64,000 nt of DNA from Parietichytrium sp. I65-24A (GCA_012862575.1 BLSF01000052.1:244644-308643), one strand, 5' to 3'. Counted from the stretch's first letter, positions 10,801 to 20,471 are shown. Notes: generated by a model from the letters alone, not told the origin. Made by a program: numbers and translations.

Positions 10801-13800
10801 AGTCATTCAACTTTGACATTTGTGATGCTGAGCTGGGCTTATTGGAACTCTCTGTACGTAGCGGGCGAACAATAATTGGGCGCACAGAAATTGCTCTTTG
10901 TACATTTCTCCCACAGGAAGGAGTCCAAGGTACGCTTGGGGCGGAGGGGTGGTTTACGATTGTGTCGGCAGACTCCAACAAACCCAAAGGAGAGGTGCAG
11001 GTTAAACTTGAGTTTAGTCCCGAAGGCGATGACGAGGAAGATGCCATGGATGGAACCAGAAGTGCAAACGCAGTCCAGTTCATACCCGGCCCAGGCAAGT
11101 TGCATCTTCGCGTTAGTCAATTGAGCGATTTCAAAAGGTTCGCAGTCCTAGATTCTCCCGATCCTTACGTGGTACTAAAGTCAAACGATTGGCGAAAGGA
11201 GTTTCAGGTCACTTCTCAGACCATTAAAGACATCTCAAGTACGTCCGTTGTCTTCAATTTTAGCGCCGAGGCTGATATTGAGTGGGGCCCAAAAGATGCA
11301 AAGGTACCCTCTTTGTGGCTACTCTTGAAAGACAAAAACTTGATCAAAGATACAACGTACTTCAAAGGCTTGATCAACCTAGCCCCGTGGCTTCTATGCC
11401 CGGGGGAGATCTCCAGTCTCTGGGTCCCTCTGGGTCAAGATTCGAATGGAACAGGCCCATATGAGCATAAAGCTGGCTCTGGAATCATCGGATTGGAGAT
11501 GCAATACATTCCCAACGCTCCGTTTCCTGGAAAGCCAAGCAAATCCTTGAGTCGATCGGCTTTAAAAGCAATCCATGGAATGGACACGCCCCGAATAGGC
11601 GATATTCACATTCATGTAATTGCTGCACGGAAGCTTACTGACGTGCAGGCCCTGGGTAAGCAGGACCCGTACGTAAAATTGACGCTCGTTGGCGGGGGTG
11701 GTGACCCAGACGCACCGAAGCAAACGTTCACCACAGTAAAGAGCAAAACGATCGACAACGGTGGCTCGAACCCAAAATGGGATGAAAATCTGCTTCTGCC
11801 TTTCTCCGAGGTAGAGCTTGGACTCTTTGAGGGCCGCTATGGAAGTACTCCTCACGTCCAGGTCGAAGTCTGGGACTCCAATCTGCGACTTTTGGGAGAC
11901 AAGCTCATCGGACATAGCACATTCCCAATTTTCCCGTTCGTATTGGATCGAGGCCAAGTCGCAGATGGGTGGTTTCCTTTGACAACATCATCAGGGAAAA
12001 AGGCTGGCGAGATTCATCTGGGAATCCAATTTATGCGAGAGGGCGAGCGCGGCCTTCGCCAGCTGCCTTCTGAGCTTCCTGAAAACATTCTCAACGTGGT
12101 GATTCTGCAAGCTCGGAATCTGTTCAACAGTGGCGATGGAATACTGGGGATGGGCGCTCAGGATCCGCAGGTCCATCTTGAGTTTGTCGGGCACGAACAG
12201 CTATACAAGTCGCAAGTAGCCACAGACCAAGGAACAGAGCCAGTCTTCGAAGAGCGCATTCAAATGCAAGGTTGTATGCCAGATTCAAGAGGTATACCTC
12301 CGCGTTTGAGAGTTCAGGTGTATGATCACGACCTGACATCCAGCACATTTTTGGGCAAATTTGAGTTTGCGCTGACAAAAGAAGTCATGGGCGATCCTGA
12401 TCATGGGGTAGACCCCAAACCACTCGAGCAGTGGTTTCAATTGACAGACGAAAGCATGAAAGAGCGACGCGGAGAGCTGAACTTGATTCTAAAGCGAGGA
12501 CCTTTCCCGGGAGACGAAACCGACGGCATGTTGAGCAATGGTACCGAGGGCAGCGGGTCTGCTGCGCTCTATCTCTCTGTTGTTAGTTTGAGCAGCAATT
12601 TCACAGGGAAAGACGGCAAACCACCGCGAAAACCTTTCCTAGGTGCCACCGTTTCGCTGGACGGCCGAGACATCTTCCAAGTAAAGGGCAAGCCACTTCC
12701 AAACGATTGGGGCAAGACGAAAGAGCTCAAGGAAAAGTTTGTTGTTTTGCTTGGAACGTCGCTGACAAGCCCTCAGCTGTCAAATACGGAGGTATTCATG
12801 ACTGTAGCTGAAAAGCGTTGGGGACTGCTTGGAGAAAAGTCAAGCACTATCGCCCAGGGGGTTATTCCGAAGCTCCACAAAGTACTTCCGATGTCGTTAG
12901 GTACTCCACACCGAATGACGGTCCCTCTCCGTCCCCATGGGGACAACCAGGGTTTGACCCTTGGCACAGCAGATGTAGAGTTGCTCTGTTTGCCAAGCTG
13001 CTCTGGTCGTCTTGTGGTGTCCATCGAATCTGCGGACGGGATTAAACGAAGCGATTTGTTCAGTAAGAATGATCTTCGGGTGGAGATGAAGATTGCAAAC
13101 GGAAGCAAATCTTGTAACGCACTGGAATATACTTCTACCAAGTCTGGGGCCGGGAGTTCAGCGGTTTGGAAAGAGAACAAAGTCCTCCTTTACTCGAATG
13201 ATGGTGAAAGCCAGGAGCCGCACTTAGAGATTGTAGTGGTTGACGTTGACACAGTATCAAATGACACATGTGGGAAAGTCATGATTCCAATTCTTGATCT
13301 TGTGTGTAGAGCCTGCAAGGAAGGGAACGGTGGATCATCGGAGGTTGCTTCTCGAAAATACGAGCTAGACGGCGGTGGAGCAGTGACACTTGGGCTTCGA
13401 TTTGTTCTCGCGTCCAACGTTTTCGAAGAGCAGAAGAAGGAGGAGAGTAAACACATTCTTGACTTGAAACGCATGTGGAATACACTCGATGCCAACCGGG
13501 ACGGTAGACTCACCAAGGAGGAGCTGACGGAGGGATTGAAGTCCGTGCCAGGGTGTGCTGCCTACCTGGGAGTTGATGGGGATGTGTTTTCTCCTGATGA
13601 ACTGTCCAAGACCAGCGGCCAAGCTGCTCTCGAATCGCTCTTTGATGAAATGAATACAAATGACGACAACATCATAGACTATGATGAGTTTCGAGCTTTC
13701 GTGGAGTCAAAGAAGGATCGGGAGAGGGCGCGTCGACTTAGTGCTGAAAGGGAGAGAGAAAAGGAGCGACAGGCGCGCGAAGCTTCGCGACGTAGAGAAA

Positions 13801-16088
13801 AGGAGCGAGCCAGAAAGGAGGCTTTAGATGCACAGCGCGAGCTTGAGCTGGAGCGGGAACGCGAACAAGCTGAGATTGCCCGGAAGCGTGCAGAGTTGCG
13901 AAAGAGACAAGAGCGCGAACGAGAAGAAGAAAGGCGGCTAAAGGAAGAGGAGAGAGTTCGGCAAGCGGAGGAACGGGCAAAGGAGGAGCTACTCCGTGCC
14001 AGCGAGGAGAAGAACAGGCTCGCGGAAGAAAAGGAGAGGAAACGAAAGGAAAAGAAGCAGGCAAAACGACTCGCTCACAAGAGACCTGAAGATGTTCTCC
14101 TGTGGAGAACGCGTGATGTAGTCGAATGGATCGTGGAAGATCTGGAGCTTCCTCAGTATGGTGCTCAATTCGCAGAAGGCGCAGTAGATGGCCCGTTGCT
14201 GGTATCTTTGGGTGATGACGACCTCGAGCGCGATCTAGGAGTGAGTGATCCCTTGCACCGCAGAAAAATTATTTTGCGAGCTGCGAGGCTTCTTGAATTA
14301 CACGAAGAGAGAGATAAAAAGGGAAGCCGAGAAGCAAAGAGAGCCTCGCGGAAGAAAACTGCTTCGCGCTCCGCGTCCATGTCCCAAAAAGACGCGCTCG
14401 CCGAGAACCACTTAAAGCGGATGCAGTTCACCAAGAACAGTCTGGAGGACAGCATCGCTCGTAATGCAGGTCGCAAGGCGGACGCAAAGCAGGAAAAAAA
14501 TGAAAGATTCGAATATGTTAGGTCTCCGACACTGGAGCCGGAGAGATCCGATGCATTTGATTGGTTTAGCCCAAAGTCGGCCTTTCGTCACGACAAATCA
14601 GGACATAGCACTGACGACGAAAGTGAGGAGGACGAAGAAAGTTTTCGAGCTGCAATGTTGGAGGTGCGCAAGCGAATCGTGGAGATGAACCCACTCGTAG
14701 GATCTCGAGATGTACCCTCCAGCGACGGGTTTAGAGCGGAGAATACCATGAAGAACGGTGAGTCGTTGTTTAGCAGCAGTCCGAAAGCGGCGCACCTCAA
14801 GTCTCTGCCTCAAGAGTACTGGTTCAAAGACCAATTGCCTTGGTGGAGCACAGAGAGCAGGGTGCAATCGAGGGCAATGCCGAAGAAAGCTACGGTCCGC
14901 GAAATGCTGCACGTCTTGAAGGAGGCCATCACTCTATTCGGGCATGAGTTGGAGCGTAGGAGAAAGTCACAAACGGCACTTTCTTCGTCATCTCGTGAAA
15001 TTGATCGGGAGAAACAAAGGCTTTTAGACGTCTATCAAGTGTTCTGTGAACTCAAGAATAATGGCGGGGATAGTTCGCCCGGACTGACACGGATGAAACT
15101 CTTTGGGGCTGTTACACATATTCTAAAGCTGGAGATGACTTGGGCGCAGTTGGGGGAGTGTTTTCACAAACTGTTGGATGGAGAAAAATCAAATTCGATA
15201 AGCTTTGAGGCGTTTGCTGAGCAATTTCGAAACGAAAATGCTGGCACACGGTTTCGCGATTCGCAGAGGTCCGAGTTGCTTCGTCCATCACCCCCAAAAT
15301 CACATACCTCCGTAAAGAGGCCTTCCAGGAGCGGAAATACGCAGGCGAATCCACTTCGTAACATATTGTTCGAGGTGTGCGAAACTCTTGTTAAGCACAG
15401 GACCAGCCTAAGAAGTGTCTTTGAGGCTTTCGACCGAAACAATTCCGGAGATATTTCCGTCGCTGAATTTGCTTCATTAATGCGTAGCATTGGCGGCAAG
15501 CTTGAGAAACAGGACATTTATGATCTCATGAGCTCAATGGATGAGAACTTTGACAGAAGAATCACGTTTTCTGAGTTTATCAGTTTCTGGACGGTTGTGT
15601 TCTCCCAGTGGCTCTCCTACCTGAAAAGCCTGCTTGGCGAGCATGGCAACAATCGTTCGCTACGTCTATCTAATGGAGCTTTGATGCGTGAAGAGGAGCT
15701 CGAGGACCTGATTGCGAATGTGGAGACTTCTGCATCGCTGATGTTTGGCTCAGGCTTCCGCTTTCCGGACAAAGCAGAGCCAGCCCATCGCCTTCCTGGG
15801 CCATTCACTGCACTTCTCGGGCACTCGGGAATGGGAAGCGGTTCTGTCAAGAGATCACTGTCTCCACCGCCAAGATCGTCGTCGAGAGGGAAGCATCGTC
15901 ACGAGAGACCTATGTCGTCATCACGGTCAAATAAACGTTTTCAGGTACATCTTGTGTCATCGCCTGTGTCCGAGGCTGAAGAGCTGTACAGAACTCAAGC
16001 TAGTGAAGCATTACAGGAATTATTCCCTGGGCCGCGCGACTCTCCCCGAGGAAACGGATTGGAGGCAGCAAGAGCTCTCAGAAGATGA
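4815..16088 (+). CDS. Giant multi-C2 / EF-hand / coiled-coil / SAM protein
   Basis: 3757 aa in one uninterrupted exon, starting at ATG 4815 (MRTLSIEVISATKLKK); the longer frame upstream starts only with TTG. I count about sixteen C2-like domains by eye, at residues about 1, 180, 390, 545, 718, 860, 1015, 1178 (weak), 1368, 1774, 1942, 2092, 2262, 2424, 2582 and 2730. Many carry the loop-1 motif KQDPYV and a loop-3 Asp cluster before RLIG, the usual Ca2+ ligands. Others (NPFV, SDLY, KPSA) look non-Ca2+-binding. A helical spacer lies at 1505-1740. After the C2 array come an EF-hand pair (canonical DANRDGRLTKEE, then NTNDDNIIDYDE; 2880-2970), an Arg/Glu-rich coiled coil (2967-3090), a SAM domain (about 3092-3165), a disordered stretch, a second EF-hand pair (about 3512-3598, DRNNSGDISVAE) and a Ser/Pro-rich tail. 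No transmembrane helix is seen, unlike ferlins, MCTPs or E-Syts. Inferred role: Ca2+-responsive membrane or cytoskeleton scaffold. Confidence 0.88.
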   Translation: MRTLSIEVISATKLKKLERFISKQDPYVVVSSDSREGRTETHKDAGAEPRWKEKGLQNKITLELKDDEVQVILKVMNDNGKKAATLIGEGVLNISGVLEPNSEQIVDLQNKGKPAGTLKISASLSSAASNALPSTVSHNEPTTASNDPSVSIKKQESSESPSTKPTPKQKVSGSGSGDGGGYSFQVKALRATKLKNLQMVFAQDPYVKVTIESDGVQHEQKTLPSSGKNPSWNESKNNTMSFTLSTLPKTILFEVYDAESFRADRLIGAASEGVGRLFGENQAEEISIALQDSKGKKAGTLFVQVIAEADIASLLKDASQSEGKAKRKRFEVKTASGIESHAEENLGDNEGNDASESEDAVGGEDVLEGEEKQDTELVANRGLDGRSNGGVKPGTLQIVVLECVKLKKVQQIGQQNPFVRGSLLPWDIPGGKTKTLSGRNPKWNSGNELAFVVPGPPAPGQSVQIRVEVMDEEFMMKDRLIGSVLMEANEFLQASTQTAQRKELQLSDKKGKSAGSLIIEVSFVATQEETKAGDKTERAKNRPLFTTEGILSVVAQSASLTRSVETFSKQDPFLLATLRPWAGELQQAKTKCVNNAGKEVTWTEKEDNLLQLHFPGPTPAGQAPVLHVDVMDEETVQKNRLIGAGDLNLSDVLFSIAKAAPQTALQVSIDLFYESKGKKKPCGKASVAISFKPGDASDMLNQLFPENMELEQDADLKKDEQLDIIFTALEGKNLKNRAFLGKQDPYVRCTLLPWQTQLKTNYVKDGGTNVTWTSAHANRLSMKYNGARQDEYPMLKVEVLDSQPMGDRLIGYRNLMPSCFLRSASKELEIPLLAKDGKSQAGTLVASLYAMKRKVLSSSRCGTLKVTITSLTMNSEANWFGKSDLYLKLLLVPGVSRKEITTVIRQNAGQASEFNQELHVPFFDVGGQGMGVNSDDVALIVQALDRDVLTSDDLLGQGRKELGEVLYSGEQYDPSVEHEISLLKGKREIGSAYCKLEFVPSPFSGTKTLDGLRSGPGALRIWALEARELKHVGGMMDLKQDPYLKICWQPPGSPDPGNPSNWKNSVRCSTATDAGKQCIWNSFLDLFHSKADAAYAASGRLPGFLHIAVFDEGVVSDTLIGTHTLDLQTMLSSLGKDKEDVWVSILDKDGLKAGEVRLGAEFVAAQDSRKVAMRDEYAYIGDGVLHLLLRGVEGITKSKDKTLTCKIYLGEKLMDTKIPPLRLESDGRGEWSHLVQLNWEGPPLNEKTEPTLAVPTLRFEFELSGNSTFSVSHAYGSCSVPILAFSPELNCNTSVEKRLAICNKSDLKPLYSELCVVGVFERHGGANTAKVVTPNLLSAMAGPAVDFDAAEKGASKLQKPPPVRRSIPGRLHIRFLKGDGLTNKDIVGSQDPYIRAQLNPGGTVAQTGIATDAGAAPVWTDAMGNYHQFLVEDAGAAILSLTCLDKDDLRDDVIGFVDIPVLPISLVSSAGTSVGMETRQMKSSTSHAASEDRWRAYLKLQTKGGSEGDALLKTATGVCTGAFGSPKWKAFCGTSLEAFLRDQGQVGSRRARLTEFYRGIVRDGIVSSVDVEKQVQKLEDKYPNKEAVNKDLFQKLYKRYRPQEKCPDEVWKDLGGQSATSNPKVDPLSLQKVLELVQPQAISILTSAHSTELKDDLEITAQMSSRLASLFSDVHGADYTFELFTEAVNVISSEIVLTMIRDGHKDAFQGNANASEDLNGTSDSSSKALQTKKTWWTLRNGKGKPQGLIEVEVWFTFDWVPTPRSAPRELSQHGTMWVQILKVEFEKNRDLVGKQDPYVKISWSNVGNAEVVPKGKATSVKKGAGRVAEWSDDEGTLNLPFQPELAFAATACGQTPAICIEAFDKDTLTYDDSLGKSMVPVLPLAKHCGKLFARTLPLFIQSKTEVTKVGQVQIRAAFTLDEVGGGSPFAAVEDSSLAPIAVEGRVVVTVVAARGLSDVKWLGNMKPSAELCFWPNCEVGKTNAAKGQDENATWDQSFNFDICDAELGLLELSVRSGRTIIGRTEIALCTFLPQEGVQGTLGAEGWFTIVSADSNKPKGEVQVKLEFSPEGDDEEDAMDGTRSANAVQFIPGPGKLHLRVSQLSDFKRFAVLDSPDPYVVLKSNDWRKEFQVTSQTIKDISSTSVVFNFSAEADIEWGPKDAKVPSLWLLLKDKNLIKDTTYFKGLINLAPWLLCPGEISSLWVPLGQDSNGTGPYEHKAGSGIIGLEMQYIPNAPFPGKPSKSLSRSALKAIHGMDTPRIGDIHIHVIAARKLTDVQALGKQDPYVKLTLVGGGGDPDAPKQTFTTVKSKTIDNGGSNPKWDENLLLPFSEVELGLFEGRYGSTPHVQVEVWDSNLRLLGDKLIGHSTFPIFPFVLDRGQVADGWFPLTTSSGKKAGEIHLGIQFMREGERGLRQLPSELPENILNVVILQARNLFNSGDGILGMGAQDPQVHLEFVGHEQLYKSQVATDQGTEPVFEERIQMQGCMPDSRGIPPRLRVQVYDHDLTSSTFLGKFEFALTKEVMGDPDHGVDPKPLEQWFQLTDESMKERRGELNLILKRGPFPGDETDGMLSNGTEGSGSAALYLSVVSLSSNFTGKDGKPPRKPFLGATVSLDGRDIFQVKGKPLPNDWGKTKELKEKFVVLLGTSLTSPQLSNTEVFMTVAEKRWGLLGEKSSTIAQGVIPKLHKVLPMSLGTPHRMTVPLRPHGDNQGLTLGTADVELLCLPSCSGRLVVSIESADGIKRSDLFSKNDLRVEMKIANGSKSCNALEYTSTKSGAGSSAVWKENKVLLYSNDGESQEPHLEIVVVDVDTVSNDTCGKVMIPILDLVCRACKEGNGGSSEVASRKYELDGGGAVTLGLRFVLASNVFEEQKKEESKHILDLKRMWNTLDANRDGRLTKEELTEGLKSVPGCAAYLGVDGDVFSPDELSKTSGQAALESLFDEMNTNDDNIIDYDEFRAFVESKKDRERARRLSAEREREKERQAREASRRREKERARKEALDAQRELELEREREQAEIARKRAELRKRQEREREEERRLKEEERVRQAEERAKEELLRASEEKNRLAEEKERKRKEKKQAKRLAHKRPEDVLLWRTRDVVEWIVEDLELPQYGAQFAEGAVDGPLLVSLGDDDLERDLGVSDPLHRRKIILRAARLLELHEERDKKGSREAKRASRKKTASRSASMSQKDALAENHLKRMQFTKNSLEDSIARNAGRKADAKQEKNERFEYVRSPTLEPERSDAFDWFSPKSAFRHDKSGHSTDDESEEDEESFRAAMLEVRKRIVEMNPLVGSRDVPSSDGFRAENTMKNGESLFSSSPKAAHLKSLPQEYWFKDQLPWWSTESRVQSRAMPKKATVREMLHVLKEAITLFGHELERRRKSQTALSSSSREIDREKQRLLDVYQVFCELKNNGGDSSPGLTRMKLFGAVTHILKLEMTWAQLGECFHKLLDGEKSNSISFEAFAEQFRNENAGTRFRDSQRSELLRPSPPKSHTSVKRPSRSGNTQANPLRNILFEVCETLVKHRTSLRSVFEAFDRNNSGDISVAEFASLMRSIGGKLEKQDIYDLMSSMDENFDRRITFSEFISFWTVVFSQWLSYLKSLLGEHGNNRSLRLSNGALMREEELEDLIANVETSASLMFGSGFRFPDKAEPAHRLPGPFTALLGHSGMGSGSVKRSLSPPPRSSSRGKHRHERPMSSSRSNKRFQVHLVSSPVSEAEELYRTQASEALQELFPGPRDSPRGNGLEAARALRR

Positions 16089-16756
16089 TAACAAAACTTC
16101 ATACGGTTCTCCTTGTTTCCTGTGAGTTTGGGCATGATGCATGGCGCGCCACATCATCTTTCTTGCGATTGTTTTTGTTTTCCGTAGATTTTGTTCAATT
16201 GTTGATTGGCCCCCTTCATTTATTTCTTTTGGCAGCGAAATGCTATCAGTTGATTTCTCTTCTCGGCGTTCTGTTCCTTCCTCCAAGCCGCCGTGACCGT
16301 CTGTCTAGGCTAGGCTACTGACTAGCTAGAGTAGCTAAAGAGTAGCTACCCAGACAGCTGTAATAGCTAGCTAGCTAGTAGAGCACGGAAGAATTCATAG
16401 AATTCATAGAGGTGGTTGTTGGCAAAAAAAAATCTTCTTTCGTCCAAATTGCCTCCGAGCAAGACACAAGGGTCGCTCTCACCGTCAGTCTGAGACAGGT
16501 TGGCGCATGTCGTAAGACGAAGGAGCCGCACAGAGGCACAAAAGAAAATAATAATAAGAGTCAGAGTCAAAGTCAGAGTCAGAGAAAGAGGAGGGAGGCC
16601 TGTCACGTGGCGCGGTTGCAGAAGCGCTTCATGTCGATTGGGCAAGCGAGTGCTTTTGTACAGTGGCAGCGCTGCGCTGGGGCGCAGGGATCGGAGAGTG
16701 GCTGGCAGAACTAATTTGAAGGGGAAGATTCATTACGCTAAGCTGCGTCGAAGACC
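16089..16756. other. Intergenic region (C2 giant / NIPA)
   Basis: No gene. It contains a CTAG/GCTAG-rich block (about 16305-16385) and a run of AGTCAG/AGTCAA hexamers (about 16555-16590), and presumably the NIPA promoter. Confidence 0.6.
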
Positions 16757-18056
16757 ATGGGACGCGTGGCCACTGACGATTTGTGGTGGGTAGGTGTGAT
16801 TCTCTCCGTGTTCTCTGCGTTCTTCGGGAGCCTCGGGGACAATCTCATCAAGCTCAGTTTTACAAAAGAGGAACTCGCGGTGGAGTCCGGCAAGGACAGG
16901 ACGCCAATCTATTGCCGCCCACTGTGGTGGCTGGGGATGCTGTGCATCACGGTCCTCAACACGTGCATGACGCTCACAGCGTACTCTTTCGCCGATGCGG
17001 TAAGTTTGAAGTGTTTCATGGAGCCCCTTCCCGCCACATCCCTGTTCCGAGACTGCCTGGATGGCACCACAAGAGCTGTTGCCGCTAACGTGAGGAGGTT
17101 TCTATGATCAACAGTCTTTAACGATTCCGTTTGCCGGACTGCACATTTGCTTCAATATTGGTTTTGCTTGGCTTCTGAATAGCGAACGCTTTACTGTTAA
17201 GCAGGTTGGATTCACAATAATAATTCTGGTTGGTGTGACTGTGGTTCTCGTTGCAGGAAACCACGACAGCGTAACGTTTCAACCGAATGAGTTTGCCGAT
17301 CTCTTCGCGGAACCTGCTTTCATAGCCATGACTTTCATCATATTTTTCTTGATTTGCGTTGAGACGCCGGTCGCTCTTCTTCATCACGACGGGCGCCTCA
17401 GATGTCTGGCGTCTAGTGCGCTAGTGGGTACCGTTGCCGCAGTAACACAGGTTACTGCCAAGATCACCTCGGAGAGCGTCCTGAATGCGATTCACGGAGA
17501 TGCCGACAAAGTTTTCTCAGACTGGGTCGTGTACGTTGGATTAGTTTTCTTAGTCTCTGCTGCACTTGCACAGCTCGTTCTTTTGAATCGCGCGTTGTCC
17601 ATGTACAATGCCTTTGTGGTCGTGCCTGTGTACAACAGCTTTTTGATCATTCTGGGGAGCCTCTACGCCGCCGTCTTGTTCCAAGAATACAAGCGCTTCG
17701 AGGTCATTTCAGAGGTACTCATGCCGGTTGGGGTCTTGTCCACAGGAGTAGGGGTTGCTCTGTTGGCTTTCGACCACAATCCTGAAGAATCCCGGGAGCT
17801 TGTGCTCGGTCCAGAGAGTAGCGAAATTGCACTGATGCCGCGTGCGCAAAGCTTCTCACACTCGCCTATTTTAGGTGATGAGGTCAGCCATTATCGACAG
17901 ACGTCAATGTCTCAATTTTCGCCACGAACTAGCCAGTCCTACAACGACAATCTTCGGAATCTTTCGTTCACTCAGGATAGCGCGCTAGACCCGATCCGTC
18001 CATCGTCCGACGCGAGCGTGGGGGATCATGAAGAGGATAGTTTAACACTCCATTAA
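16757..18056 (+). CDS. NIPA-family (DUF803) magnesium transporter, two exons
   Basis: Exon 1 16757-16999, intron 17000-17114 (GTAAGT...CAACAG), exon 2 17115-18056; 394 aa. The ATG lies in a strong ACCATGG context. The phase-0 join restores the family block ...AYSFADA|SLTIPFAGLHI, equivalent to AYAFAPATLVTPLGAL of human NIPA2. Other NIPA hallmarks are the first helix SAFFGSLGDNLIKLSF, the PLWWLGML block and LNRALSMYNAFVVVPVYNSF in the penultimate helices. About nine hydrophobic segments are visible, followed by a polar Ser-rich cytosolic tail. NIPA proteins move Mg2+ across plasma or endosomal membranes; substrate here is inferred. Reading into the intron would stop soon after exon 1, so splicing is needed. 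Confidence 0.88.
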
Positions 18057-18383
18057 TTATTGCTTCTTTTTAATTTCCAAAAAAAGGAATTTGACTGATT
18101 CTACATACATTGCCGCTTCTGAATTTCGCGCTAGATCTCTCTTCAAGATCTTCAAGCCTCACATTTTCGGCCTCCACTGACACGCCTCCCCAGCGCTCGT
18201 TGGAGCGAGTTTGCACAAATGCTGAAACGCTATGGCCACTATCTGATTTCAAAGCTAGAGAAAGTACGGGACGGGCAAAACCTCGGTAAAGATCCGCGAG
18301 GGACGCGAGGGAAGGCTGGGTTGCTCACGGGACTGCTGTCGCAAGCAGAGCTACGTACCCACGTACATGCTTTGTGAGGCAGC
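18057..18383. other. Convergent spacer (NIPA / membrane protein)
   Basis: The 3' flanks of two convergent genes. No ORF or element that I can support. Confidence 0.5.
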
Positions 18384-19067
18384 TTATACCATGTCCATAT
18401 CTAGAGGTTTAAGGTCAATGCCTTGCTCAAATGACAATCTAATCGCGTCCTCAATGGACTCCTCCTCTGTGGCGCCACTGTACTGAGTTGATCTCCAAAA
18501 TGAACGAGTGTACCATCGAAACTTGCTTAAAGTCACAGCACCCCCGACCAATAGACCAAGAGCAACAGCGATTTGCACCGCCGCGCCAAGATACCACACC
18601 TGGTTGTTTGCAGCAAGCGCAATTGCGCCGATTAGGCTTGCGAATGCAAGTGTAGCTACCCCAAGTGAAAGAGTAGCTACAAGCACATGTCCGATGGACT
18701 GGACGCCTTGGCGAAGCTGAAAAGCTCCCACAACGGTCCAAGCCGTCGCGGCGGCAACCGCTAATGCAACGGCGGCTGGAGGGCTTCGCTCTCTGTTGCC
18801 AAGCGCAGCAGCTCCGAGCGCAGCCTGGGAAATAGACAACAACACCAGAAGGATCGCTGCAAACGCCGTCGGTCTGGGGTCCAACCTAGGCTGCTCCTCA
18901 TGTCCTGAAAGCTGATGGCGCTGCAGTTGTGGCGGCTGTGCTGCTGCGAGGAGGCTGGCGACGGTAAGCCCTGCCGCAGAGACCGAGGAGGAGGTCGCGG
19001 TGATGCATAGCGCGACGAGCCCAATCACAACCCCTGTCACATTCGGGACCCACCAGCGCATTGGCAT
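18384..19067 (-). CDS. Unidentified multi-pass membrane protein (5' end unresolved)
   Basis: The only in-frame ATG of this ORF is at 19067 (MPMRWWVPNVTG), giving 227 aa, but the frame is open upstream to 19190 and reads coding-like sequence, so the true start is probably in an upstream exon. About six Ala/Leu/Val-rich helices are visible (for example VVIGLVALCITATSSSVSAA and AVQIAVALGLLVGGAVTL), with a short acidic cytosolic tail (EEESIEDAIRLSFEQG). Upstream in the same frame, separated by one TGA at 19191-19193, lies a further 107-codon open stretch without an ATG. A GTAAGT donor near 19421-19416 after SLGAYTGFQL could splice around that stop. I do not recognise the family. Confidence 0.45.
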   Translation of the reverse strand: MPMRWWVPNVTGVVIGLVALCITATSSSVSAAGLTVASLLAAAQPPQLQRHQLSGHEEQPRLDPRPTAFAAILLVLLSISQAALGAAALGNRERSPPAAVALAVAAATAWTVVGAFQLRQGVQSIGHVLVATLSLGVATLAFASLIGAIALAANNQVWYLGAAVQIAVALGLLVGGAVTLSKFRWYTRSFWRSTQYSGATEEESIEDAIRLSFEQGIDLKPLDMDMV

Positions 19068-20471
19068 TGCCGAAACTTGCTCCGCGAGAACAGTCCACGA
19101 GCTGCGCTCCCGAGAAGCGGTCAGAAGGCCGGCGTATGAGCTTGGTAGGTTTATGACTCTGTGACTCTCGTTCGCCTCAAGCAAGCATGCTCACAGGAGT
19201 GAGTGCTCTTCCAACCAGCGGGAGCGAACGACAGTGAGCAGCTGTTCACCCTGCTTCGTGTGGTGTCTTCCAACCAAGAGGCTCAAAAGGCACTGAGAAT
19301 GACCAGACCCTTTTTCTTGAAGTTTCTCCGCCGCAGCCGGCCCTCTATCACCGACCCGCAGTAGCTTAGATAAATAGAACCGAGTACCGGTACCACGGTG
19401 TGCCCTTGAAATAACTTGACTTACGAGTTGGAAACCTGTGTATGCACCGAGACTGTAAGCAATGAGCGAGGACCCTGGTTCCTGAGGTTTTGTCCCAGTT
19501 GTCTTCCTCTTCACTCAAAGACTCCTGGAGACTCTCTCGCTCACAGTCGTTCTAATGGATCGATTGGATCGATCATGAATGTCCATGATACATCATGATA
19601 CTCCGACGCATACCGTTAGTATACTACCAGTCACGGTACTCGAGTACTCTAGTACCGGTACGACTGCTTCAATAGAAATCAAAGCAAAGAAATCTCTGAG
19701 CAGAACTGCAGTGAGGTACGGTACGAGTACTGACAGTGAGGAAGTGGACGAGCTGTCACTGGCACGTCTGGCAACTTGAAGATGGACTGTCAGCGGCTCA
19801 TTAGTTCAATCATCAGAGTCAGAATCAGTCATTCACAGTGAGAATAAATCCACTGTCACTGTCACGTCAAAAAGCAACAAAAAAATCTTTTCCAGGAAGA
19901 ACTCAACAGTTCTAGTATCTATTATCCGGGAAGCTATGAGAATACCAGTGCTACTCCGCTCTATGAGGGCTCACTAAAGCTTCTCTCACCCTCTGCTTCA
20001 CAATCGGAACTGACAGGTCTGACTGGAGTGCTAATAGAGTGGTACAGCTCAATCTCATTTGCTACTAGCTACTATTGTATCAATAGTACCTAGTAGTACC
20101 GATGGAAATTGAGGCATCCAGAAGAATGGAATTATCCTAGAACCTCGTTATGGGCACCTAACCATCTCGTATGTCTACATAAGAACGATTAAAGTAATGC
20201 TCTCTATGGAGTCCAGGTACATTGGAAGTAAGGAAGTCAAGGGCTAGCCTACCCTACTGCTGTTATGGAAATAGGAATAGCTACTACAATTATAAGGAAA
20301 ACTAGAAGGAGGGAAAAAAAGGCAGCTACTGAGTACCCTCGCCACTCAGAGCCAATACCAAACATGACTAGACGAAACTGCTGGCTGAGCAAATACGACT
20401 AGTAGGAGTAAATAAGAAAAGCTAAAGAACCACTGATAGTTGGCGCATAGTTTGACACGGTCAAGACGGAA

